Positions 1 through 8,781 of a stretch of DNA of 64,000 nucleotides are shown in pieces. The stretch is taken from the NCBI GenBank assembly GCA_916613615.1, contig OU744736.1, forward strand, positions 5,234,330-5,298,329, in the 5' to 3' direction. The notes under the pieces are model-generated. The model did not search any database and was not told where the DNA came from. It saw nothing but the letters and a program-made list of their open reading frames with translations. Within the stretch, counting starts at the first letter, position 1, and each line of letters begins with the position of its first letter. The stretch comes from Steromphala cineraria (Eukaryota; Mollusca; Gastropoda; Trochida; Trochidae). The position numbers were made by a program, and so were the translations under genes.

Positions 1-945
1 TACATTTCAGCTTCAAGATAATCAACGTGAGCCAAAAGTCTTCAATACAATAAACTTTGTCTGTCTTTTCAAACCAATCACTCGTCGATAATGGTTGAAA
101 TATTGCCCAAGCGGAGTTAAATACCAATTCACTCACTCAAGCAATCGTCGGCCTACACCGGCTTAAATATCAAAATGTTCTTAGGCGATTGACACGAATC
201 AGAGATAACGATATTTTTCCTTTTATAAAAAAATCCTTAATTGTAATTAAAGAAGCTGATGCTGTTATATACAATAAACAGAGGATATACGATTTATATA
301 TAGATAGATATAAGTTTTATGAGGAAGAAACATAATATTCTCTCTAGAGGAAAACATATATAACAAACATAGAACGGTATCTTTGAATTTACGCCGCATC
401 AGCATACATTTCATGTTTATTGGATTACGGTTAGAAAGAGTCCGTCTCTATTGTCAATGTCGAGTAAATAAATAGGAAATCTTCACTGGTCAATGGTCAG
501 TGAATATAAGATTTTTATGATATGATTGGCGGTAAAATACCGAGATCTGTCAATGAAAATAACCGTGTTATCAGTCACTAGTAACAATAACATTGGACCA
601 TCTTTTTGATAACCATCACAAATACATCCTTCGCTTAATCACTTTTCCACCTTCTGTGCCGTCGAAAGCGGTGTTGCCTCCTTTGCCTTCCGTAACATAA
701 ACATGACTGTTTACTTGCTTCATTGCCACCCAAACCATCGCTTTACCCTTCACAAGCACGAAATCTGAACATGTTATCGTGTGACTACCCCAAGTTCTAT
801 CTCCCGGTTCCCATCAACAATTCAGTAACTCATGTCAATGCAATCAATCAATCCTCTGCCGTTGACACTGTTCGCCAAGTCTGCAAAACAAAAGAACGTG
901 ACCTAGAAACAGGGCAAATTCCGATGTCGTCATTTGGCGATCTGA
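1..945. other. Non-coding stretch, no gene seen
   Basis: AT-rich sequence with only short open frames on either strand and no recognisable domain. No tRNA, repeat array or splice-bounded exon was found. It ends at the TGACGTCA that marks the outer part of the first foldback element. Confidence 0.4.
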
Positions 946-1324
946 TGACGTCACGTTGCGAGAGCAAGGTTGTGTTGACAGTTTTCGTTGCTTCTTAGTG
1001 TTTATTTTATCAATGCATCTTTTGATAATGAAATGTTTTTCACCAATATAATTTGTATCATGTTTATAGGCGTATGACATGTGTAAACATCCAAAAAAAT
1101 AGCGAACTATTTTTTTGGGACTCATGGAAATTCATACGCTGGTTTCGCGATTGTTCTAAGTCAGCTGATTCTTGTTTTGACGATTTATGTACATACATAT
1201 TGATATTGAGGGTTAAGTTATAAATAAAATACTTAACTCACGATAATGTGATAACATTTTTAAGCAACTCGTAAATAGAATGTGGTATCAGACACACTCG
1301 TTGCTTAAAAATGTTATCACATTA
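946..1324 (-). mobile_element. Foldback element with CRE-type site, reverse orientation
   Basis: A perfect inverted repeat has 25-bp arms at 1244-1268 and 1300-1324 around a 31-bp loop. The octamer TGACGTCA lies at 946-953, about 300 bp away. Read on the minus strand this gives palindrome, T/A-rich junction and CRE site, the layout seen at 7.0, 9.1 and 37.7 kb. A second small hairpin (a run of A, a spacer and a run of T around AGCGAACT) lies near 1090-1120. Outer limits are inferred. Confidence 0.45.
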
Positions 1325-1332
1325 CCATTCGT

Positions 1333-1731
1333 TTAGTATTCTCTATGTATTTCATGTTGCAAACGTATAACCAAATACGATACGATACGGATAAAATACG
1401 GTGTGAGTAAAAGATAGAGTAAAACAATGATCAACATTACCCGAGTCCAATGTTCAGCAACAGAAAACACGAACCCTGGGGAAGAAAGCATGTTGCTAGT
1501 TGCGACTGTGATGATCTCACAGTCACCGTTGTGCAGGTCGTAGTTAAAGAAGAGACACGCTGAGATGGAGAGACACTGTCTGGCACATGAGAGAACTCCG
1601 TCAGTGACAACAGTCACAGCAGCATATCCATCCACTCTTTGATCAACAGTCACCGGCAAGTGGTGAAGATCGGAACACTTCCTTTCGGCAGCCCATGCTA
1701 GATATACGAGGCTCAAACACAATAGAAACAT
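1333..1731 (-). CDS. PAN/apple-domain protein, first exon or short membrane protein
   Basis: This 132-codon open frame starts with a signal peptide (residues 1-15, hydrophobic, ending Ala-Ala) and continues into one PAN/apple-like module at about residues 19-96. Cysteines fall at 19, 49, 53, 59 and 71 with the family spacing CxxxCxxxxxC followed by FxY and a distal Cys; the module ends in HWTR. PAN domains are disulphide-bonded binding folds in secreted or surface proteins. After Arg97 a very hydrophobic stretch (about 98-122) precedes a short polar tail. Two readings fit. It may be a type I membrane protein with a PAN ectodomain. Alternatively the CDS may leave by a phase-0 donor (GTAATG at 1440-1435), so that residues 98-132 are intron read-through. 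No downstream exon was recognised below 1333. The ligand is unknown. Confidence 0.6.
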   Translation of the reverse strand: MFLLCLSLVYLAWAAERKCSDLHHLPVTVDQRVDGYAAVTVVTDGVLSCARQCLSISACLFFNYDLHNGDCEIITVATSNMLSSPGFVFSVAEHWTRVMLIIVLLYLLLTPYFIRIVSYLVIRLQHEIHREY

Positions 1732-3192
1732 GTCGTGGTAAACCTAGCGTTAGGACTCCAAATGATCAGAGACTTGATGGATGTGAAATAAGCAAATATC
1801 ACTTGCGTCAGACCTCCAAGACTTTGTGAGTCATTGTCTTCCTATAGTTTTCCTCTCGAAGTTTGTATGTTTGATCAATTACAGTGCGCGAACCATCATT
1901 AGGATCCTCAAGGAAGTGCGTTAATATGATATAAATGGATGTGATCGATTACATTGCAGGAACCTTTAGAATCATACCATTATGTTATGTTAGTGTTATG
2001 GAAACACGTTGTTTGTGTTGCTTTTATGTTTGGATTGGCATTACATAAGATTAACGTTTTAATCTTTAACACGCAAGGTAGAGATTTTATTGGAAAAAAG
2101 AAGTTTTTAAAAACTATTTATACCAAACGTTTTGAAGAGAAATGTTTTTTTTTCATCTGGTAAGTACAAATCATAATTCCTATTAAACTTTAGTCTGCAT
2201 CAAAGGAAACATATCTTTTACGTTTCCAAATCATCTGTTCGTAAATTGCTATTTTTGTATTCACGGTCGTATATTCTCACGACAAAAAGAGATATGTCAC
2301 CAAATGGCATGACATTTTACTAACCCAATTTACCTAGAGTACCCCCTTTAGTTAAGCTACCCAAATCCTTTTCCCAATCTCAAATTGATAAGAGGTGTAC
2401 TTTTACGACGACACCGCGATATTTGGTTTAGGAGTTAGATGGTCGAGCATATGAAGATAATTCGTCTGGAGTAAACATTAAACTTAAAATATATTTGGAA
2501 TTTTTAATTTTGTTGTTGAAAAGTTTCATCATAATCGTGATAAGGATTTACACACATTGAACCTTAATTTTTATGATTTGATATCAGTCGCTATTTATTT
2601 AATGTGTGTTATTCAGGAATCAGAAAATCAATATGTATTGCAAATAAACATAGGAACAGATTGGTTTTTGTTGAAAGTACCCAAAACAATTATGATAAAC
2701 AGCACCGACTTGTACATGTTCAACCTGGTTAAAACAGAATTCTTTCTTCGTTAAAGAAATTTAAGACCACAATTAATTCATTTAGTACGTTTGATTTCAT
2801 AATGGTTACATACTTCAATATTGATAAAAAAAAGTGTTCCTTAAATAATTTTGTTCAATTAATATACGTTATTCATTTGACAGGGATATCAAAGTTTAAC
2901 CATGATATCAATGATAAATGACAAAGTGTCAAAGTTAGAATTTTGCGAGATAACATCAACGTTTAAACCACTTAGTAGAATATTGGGAATTGAAATGGTC
3001 ATTCATTACATATTTATCTTAGAAAGACTGACGGAACTGTGTATATCATTTTAATGGGAAAGATTGTTTAAATGCTTTATCAACAGTTTGTTTCAAATGT
3101 GTATTAATCAGATTAATACACAGACATATTAAGATATTTCTGAATCTGAACTGATTAAACACTTTTTATCCAGTTATTTATAGATGTTCCCT
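1732..3192. other. Non-coding stretch upstream of the PAN exon
   Basis: This lies 5' of the minus-strand PAN exon, so any promoter for that gene should be here, but no convincing TATA or initiator arrangement was picked out. A weak local duplication of a roughly 25-bp phrase (TGATCAATTACAG near 1872, TGATCGATTACAT near 1943) is visible. Otherwise it is AT-rich and featureless. Confidence 0.35.
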
Positions 3193-3195
3193 CCC

Positions 3196-3480
3196 TTATA
3201 GGGGCAGTAGCACGTTTTTTTTAAACATTTAATATTTTAAAATTTTCACTGATAATTTTACGTTAATGCTTAATGTATAATTTTGATAGTGTCAAAAATC
3301 TCATTAAAAAAATCAATCATCCATAGTCAGAGGACAAAGTATTTAAATTCTCTTAAAATCCATTGGCGGTCATTTTATGTGAACACCTTCAATTCTTTTG
3401 TGTAAGAAAAAGGACTCGCATGCCTAACTTTACATTATATATTTGAATCATTACTGCTTCATTTAGTTTGCCATCAGGCA
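3196..3480 (-). mobile_element. MITE family 1, degraded copy
   Basis: It begins with TATAGGGGCAGTAGCACG, the terminal repeat of the better copies at 6023, 22524 and 39539. It shares their internal phrases in reverse orientation, such as TTGGCGGTCATTTT and CATTACTGCTTCATTTAG. The distal terminus is lost. Confidence 0.6.
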
Positions 3481-3544
3481 TGGTTTGTACTGGAAAACCT
3501 TCAGGTATATATATTATATACAATTACTTACAAATTATGACAAT

Positions 3545-3726
3545 AATACAGAGGAATATATGGATGACAACGTCTTTGTTCATTGTATGCGACGTTTCGA
3601 CGCAGATTATTGTGTCCTTCTCAAGCAGAGAGAGAGAGTAATGGTGTAGGGAAATATATATAAGTAAAGAGAACATACAAGAGTACAATGAACAAAGAAG
3701 TTGTCATCCATATATTCCTATGCATT
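3545..3726. mobile_element. MITE family 2, copy A
   Basis: Long terminal inverted repeats of about 40 bp lie at 3545-3586 and 3684-3726. They share the core GAATATATGGATGACAAC followed by a TCTTTGTTCATTG phrase. The centre holds a short GA run and, on the minus strand, the phrase GAAGGACACAATAATCTG followed by GCGTCGAAACG. A second copy with the same termini is at 33151-33272. Confidence 0.7.
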
Positions 3727-4154
3727 ATTGTTATTCTAACTTATAAAATGTCTCTCAAAGAAATACTTACAAATTATAGTCGCCAACGTTCAAATCATGA
3801 ATTTAAATTATTACATGAAAGTTGTGAAAGTAAAATTTGCTAAATAGAGAGTTATTTTCCCCGTAAAACTACAATAATCATAACTTAAAAACTGCCATAT
3901 CTGTAAATCTATAAATCCAACAGGAGCCTCACCTGGAACATGACTTATTTTAGTGAATTTATCTATTCACATGTGTGAATGCATCAATGTGTTTTGAGTC
4001 TCGTTAAATTACGGTTATGACAGCACAGACATGACAAACAGATCTGCCTCTGTTACAGACCAATCAGCACCAATCTGCCGCTACATGCATTCTATGTAAG
4101 CTCAGCTGATACGTAAAATGTAACAACTGCAAAAATATAATAACATGATTTTGT

Positions 4155-4346
4155 TTAAATTTTTTGTGTAAATATACACTTTTCCATTTTGTTACATATT
4201 TCGCATTTGTTACATTTTACGTTGCCACAGAGCTTGGATATGTTGATTGCAGACCGTTCATTGTTTGGACTGTTACATTTGTTCGTTCTATTAGAACAGC
4301 AAGCATTTCTGTATAACAACATCATTATTGTTCCGATATAGTTCAT
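4155..4346 (-). CDS. Small cysteine-rich open frame, doubtful
   Basis: A 63-codon frame has nine cysteines, several as CxxC-like pairs (about residues 16-17, 24, 40, 45, 48, 51, 57). The N-terminus is mildly hydrophobic but is not a clear signal peptide. No family was recognised, there is no second exon, and no paralogous copy was seen near 46 kb. It may be a chance frame. Confidence 0.12.
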   Translation of the reverse strand: MNYIGTIMMLLYRNACCSNRTNKCNSPNNERSAINISKLCGNVKCNKCEICNKMEKCIFTQKI

Positions 4347-4365
4347 GGGTGAAAATATAAAGAAT

Positions 4366-4900
4366 TCAAGAAGTCAAAAGGTTAAATGTGTCTTGACGAA
4401 AGGAACATTAAACATCAGATAACCTCAAGGGGGGTTAGTTTCACAAGAAATATACTTTAAATAATTAAGAACAAACCCATATACTTGAATTTGAGCAAAT
4501 CAACCAAGAAATTGACTTAAATTGCATTTAAAAACAACCCTCGTTAAAACGCACGGCAAACTGTTTGATTAGCCAATCACAGCCTGCCACATCACATCTA
4601 TAGATTATTAGGATCTTGTAAGTCAACAATCATATGTGATATCTAATTTAAAGATCCAACTTGACAAAATATCTCGAAGAAAGTTTAATTGGTTTGTGAA
4701 AGACTCTACCCTGGGAACCGAAATATCAATCAATAATAAATATAAATGTTATTTGCTATGTCTTGAGAGAGAAATAACTTAAGCGATATGCCAATGATAA
4801 TAATATAATGATAACATCTGAACAGCAAGATTTTCTTGATAACAACTTCATATTTTGAAAATTATGACGTTTGGTAGTACATATATAAGTAATATATATA
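4366..4900. repeat. Segmental-duplication block, copy 1 side
   Basis: Several phrases recur in the same order at 46735-46910 and 47768-47850. Examples are AGAAGTCAAAAGGT with AAATGTGTC, GATCCAACTTGA/GATCCAACCTGA, CTCTACCCTGGGA, and GATAACAACTTC with a following CTGAAAATC-type phrase. It ends in a (TA)n run near 4890-4906. The two sides have diverged clearly and contain independent insertions. Confidence 0.5.
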
Positions 4901-4916
4901 TATATAAACCCTGACC

Positions 4917-5273
4917 CTACCCCTTTTCATTGCATCCCTGACATGTGATTAGATAAATAACACACGGCCACTGCAGTTCATGTTTGAGTGAACAATGAAT
5001 TGTGCATGCTTTCAGAAAGTCTGATTGATTCCCCTCCGTCAAATGGTCGCATGTTGTACAATTCCCTCTTTTACATTTAGTGACAGCTATTATTTCAGGA
5101 TTAAGATTTGTGTCGAAGCGCGCCCTAGAAAGCATTGGCTCAAGTTCGGACTCTGTCTTTTACTTTTGATTAGATTGACATCTTTCATGATCATCTTCAT
5201 TCTGTTATCTTGTTCTAGGATCGTCCAAACAAGGAACATTTGTATCACTTGCTTCCATGATGAATGCCAGTGA
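4917..5273 (-). pseudogene. PLE endonuclease (GIY-YIG type) fragment
   Basis: The minus-strand frame contains LSRARFDT, KCKRGNCTTCDHLTEG and CVIYLITCQGCNE. This matches the linker and start of the PLE endonuclease: a CxxxxCxTC zinc-like knuckle, then the (V/I)IYxIxC form of the GIY strand. The YIG-equivalent strand and the catalytic Arg/Glu region are cut off at about 4917. It follows the RT fragment at 5320-5935 in the order expected of one element. Confidence 0.65.
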
Positions 5274-5319
5274 GATTATTCAAAATGTTTAAAATTAATT
5301 TGGTTAATTTTAATCACTT

Positions 5320-5935
5320 AGAGGCCACAATATGAAACTCACATCCTCTCCAATTTTCTTTGAAATAATTGGCAAATTCTTTATCAAATTCCGTTGATAT
5401 CATTTCTACCAATTTCGTTTCAAGATATGCAAGAACTAAAGTGGCATAGGTTGGTGCAATTTTTGTTCCCATTGAAGTTCCCTTAATTTGTCTTTAGCGA
5501 TCTCCATCAAAATAGAAAAGATTCTTTTCGAATATGAACTTAACACTTTCACATACCAACTCACTTAAGAACCTAGTTGGAAGAAGTTCGGGGTGTTTAT
5601 AAATCCAAAATGCTATCGCCTCAGTTCCCAAATCATGTTTGAATTACGAATACAAGTTTTTGATATCAAATGTGACTAGTTTTATATCACGTTCCACTTG
5701 CTCTGGTAGGTAATTGAGGAAGTCCATAGTATCTCTTATATAACTTGGTACTTTATCAATAAATGGTTCTAATAGAATATCTTTAAAGTTGCTAAGGCGG
5801 TGTGTAGCGCAACTGGGGCCTGCAAGTTTTGGTCTCAGTTGCAGTCGTTCATAAGCAACACATAAAGGAACCAAACACCCGCTGTATTCCACCGAGTGAA
5901 CACTAAGATCTATGCGCAAAAGGAAAGAAAATCAA
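5320..5935 (-). pseudogene. PLE reverse transcriptase fragment
   Basis: Minus-strand translation gives the PLE signature AGPSCATHRLSN, then PSYIRDTMDFLNYLPEQV and LVTFDIKNLYS (5919-5644). In another frame it continues as LGTEAIAFWIYKHPELLP, LFYFDGDR, a stop, then RQIKGTSMGTK and APTYATLVLAYLE (about 5640-5340). The order RPxxAGPSCATHRLS, FDxxxLYT, FYFDGxxYRQxxGTxMGT, APTYA is standard for PLE RTs. The stop replaces the usual aromatic residue, a frame change separates the two halves, and the later LDD active-site block is missing. The homology is clear and loss of function is certain. Confidence 0.75.
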
Positions 5936-6022
5936 ATTTACCATTTTTCCTATGCAACGCAAATAAAGGAAGACGTCTTTATTAGAAAATACTGTCCATC
6001 ACTAAACGAGTAGAGCGCAATC

Positions 6023-6392
6023 TTTAAAGGGGCAGTACCACGTTTTTAGGGGGAATATAGGGTGATGTCAGGAAAATGAAAATTAATGGTTCTAATTGAA
6101 AAAAAATGTATCTAAACTAAATGGAGCAGTAATAATTCAAATATATAATGTAAAGTATAGCCATGCGATTCCTTTTTCTTACACGAATTGAATTAAAGGT
6201 GTTCACACAAAATGGCCGCCAGTGGATTTTATATGAATCTTCATACTTTGCCCCCTGACTATGAATGATTGGTTTGTGTCACAAATGAGAGTTTTGACAC
6301 TGTCAAAATAATTCATTTAGCATAAACTTACGATTATGGGTGAAAAATTGAAAATATACAATTATCAAAAAACCTGCTACTGCCCCTTTAAA
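6023..6392 (+). mobile_element. MITE family 1, best-preserved copy
   Basis: A 370-bp element with terminal inverted repeats: TTTAAAGGGGCAGTA-CCACG on the left and CTACTGCCCCTTTAAA on the right. It has no coding capacity. It shares its interior with copies at 3196 (reverse), 22524 (same strand) and 39539 (reverse), including GTGATGTCAGGAAAATGAAA and AATGGCCGCCA. The transposase superfamily cannot be assigned from the termini alone. Confidence 0.8.
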
Positions 6393-6559
6393 CAGCTCCT
6401 TGTACATGTCCAGCATTGCGACGTCGTAATGACGTGATGTAATAGATAATGTAATCATTCTCCCTGAATAGTTACTCGAAACATGTAGGTGAAAACGTTG
6501 TTTACTGTTTTTTTAATCAAAAAGTTTACTTGAAGACTGTGCACTTGCACAATAACAAA

Positions 6560-6985
6560 GAAAACCTACATTCCCTTCAAAGATTTGATAACATCTATTC
6601 ACAAAACCTACATAGGTAGATATGATCGCGTTTCGATGTGATAAGACTAAGTAGTGTATAGGACCTATGTCTCTAGATCACTCTTCAGGGACATCAGAAG
6701 CTCAAGTGATACATGTTCAGATCGTGTTACAACGTGGGTAGGCTCATGAATACCTGAAGAAGCCGAACACAAGGCTTGAAACGACAAGAACGATACATGA
6801 TGGCCGCTATGCAGGTATGTACCGTGTGAAATAGAAACCTTAAACTTCATGATATCTTCACTTAATGTTATATATACTGGACAGAGATAGTTAAGGATGT
6901 ATGCAACTTTTGAGATTTTAGATAATTTCATTTGACATAATTGATCACCCGCAGAAATGTAAATGGCAAAAATACAAAATCACTA
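6560..6985. repeat. Segmental-duplication block
   Basis: Homologous to 47875-48365. Shared phrases in order are CGTTTCGATGTGATAAGACT, CTCTAGATCACTCTT, AACGTGGGTAGG, CTGAAGAAG, ACGATACATGATGGC, CAGGTATGTAC and GTGTGAAATAGAAACC. Similarity stops where the 7016 palindrome begins. No coding frame is conserved between the two copies. Confidence 0.65.
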
Positions 6986-7015
6986 AGATCTTTTATTCAG
7001 TACATATATATACAT

Positions 7016-7850
7016 ATACAGAACGTCATACGTGTGCATTTGGGTCGTTTGTATTGAACGAGTAGATGTCATGGACGCGGAGGAACAACGAGTTCGAAGA
7101 ACGAGTTGTTCCTCCGCGTCCATGACATCTTCGAGTTCAATACAAACGACCCAAATGCACACGTATGACGTTCTGTATTTATTATATACTCTCTTTTTAA
7201 CCTTTTTAAAAGTAATTTTGAATTGCTTAAATAATCCGAGACGTCGCACTGCGCATTGATACATAATGCAAAGAAGGCGATTACCTATGACAAGCTCGAC
7301 TGATGATTTGATACCTCAATTATCTGTTTATTTTCTCATTACTTTGCGTAGTTAAACGTAAGAGGCAGTTTTCTCAAGTGTGAAAACTAAATACAGTGAT
7401 AAAAGGTTATCCTTAGTAATTATTTATAAGTTCTTAATATGATAAACGTAAGTTCAGAATTCCGAGCGACGGGATCCTTTCAAACGACGTCACCATGGAA
7501 ATGACGTCATAATCGTTGAAGGCTATGACGTCATAGGGCCAAGTGTCGCTGGCGATGTTCTCGGAGTTTTGTTTAGGATTCCTATTTTATAGTGTTTTGC
7601 AGTTTCTTTACTAACGATAACACTAGTTCTCACTATATTATTCTTCAATATCATATTAAAAAGTAGGTTTGTTACAAATGCAGTTGAGATACGTCAAATC
7701 CGGTGTTCTAATAAGGAAAATGAGTGTTACGAACGGAAAGTTGCGAGAATTGCCGAAGCTTGAAAAAAGTAGAACCGGCAGGCGTGCAATACGGATTCTG
7801 GAGTGCAATACGGAATTTGAAGACGTATTCCGTATTGCACCCTTGTATTA
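7016..7850 (+). mobile_element. Foldback element: 162-bp palindrome plus CRE cluster
   Basis: The near-perfect palindrome at 7016-7177 has arms of about 75 bp with a few mismatches and almost no loop, so it would form a long hairpin. About 320 bp on come ACGACGTCACC (near 7494) and two copies of ATGACGTCAT (7501-7510, 7525-7534). The right end carries another hairpin with perfect 14-bp arms at 7803-7816 and 7827-7840. The frames that run through the palindrome are by-products of it and not genes. End coordinates are approximate. Confidence 0.6.
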
Positions 7851-8781
7851 CTATCCTAAGATTACATGAGTATATAATAAATGTAGATATGTAATATGTG
7901 TGTTAGAACTACATATCACACATATTCACTAATCGTTTATAAATATAGTTTAATAGACAAATTTAACTCAAAGAATCTTGAATTCATTCACGAATGTTAA
8001 TATTGTAGGCCTTTCTCTATTATTGGTGATAAAGGTCTGAAATTTCAATGTTTGACCAGCCTCTAGTCAATCAAGATAAAAACGTTTTGGTGTTTGAAAG
8101 TCAACTTGGTACCAACCATATTTTTTACAATAAATAAATTCCCAAGTTTATCCTGTCGTTTCTCTCTTAAATCAATACATATCTTATACTTATGTGTAAA
8201 ACATCTGTACCATCACTTTTTTTTTTATCCCTATTTTAATGAATTTTGAATATGGGAATTTTCGTTTGAATTTTTCAAAAAAATAGTTTTTATCGATCCG
8301 AAAAACTCATTGTCGTACAAGTATAAAATATTTCAAAATTTTCAAGTTCTTGTAAATAAAAAATCATTTTTTAAAAATAGTTTTTATCCATCCGAAAAGA
8401 CCATTGTCGTACAATTATACATTATTTCAACATTTTCAAGTTCATGCAAATAAATCCAAAACTTCCGATTAAAATATTCAAGCTATAACAATGAATTATT
8501 ATGAATGAAAAAACCTATGACCATTTATTCTCATGTATGTTCAGTATACTGATTTTAGTTGCAATAAATGTCTCTTCACTGACAATTTCTTTCAAAATAA
8601 CTATATATCTTACTAGATTTGGAATCTCCTGTCTAATGCTACAGACATTGATGTATTCTTTGTAGATAATATTCAGTAATTTATTAATGTATATAGATCA
8701 AAAACAAGATATTTGATGATGTTGATTGCATTTGGTATATGGTTATTGATCTAAATTTCAAGATATTCCAGAATTATTGTA
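7851..8781. other. AT-rich non-coding stretch with a 94-bp duplication
   Basis: No gene was recognised. The region 8282-8469 is a two-copy tandem duplication with period 94 bp; each copy contains AATAGTTTTTATC, CATTGTCGTACAA and TTTTCAAGTTC. The part nearest 8780 may include the 3' untranslated end of the minus-strand LINE that follows. Confidence 0.45.

Larger units (their letters stand above)
4917..5935 (-). mobile_element. Penelope-like retroelement remnant
   Basis: About 1 kb of a Penelope-like element (PLE) on the minus strand: reverse transcriptase at 5935-5320, then a GIY-YIG-type endonuclease module at 5273-4917. PLEs replicate by target-primed reverse transcription. The copy is truncated at both ends, has an in-frame stop in the RT and lacks a recognisable catalytic (Y/F)xDD block. 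It is a dead fragment inside the duplicated 5' flank. Confidence 0.75.

Noticed and set aside
7032..7264. Overlapping frames of similar sequence on both strands
   Set aside because: They are the two readings of one palindrome; a hairpin automatically gives matching frames on opposite strands.
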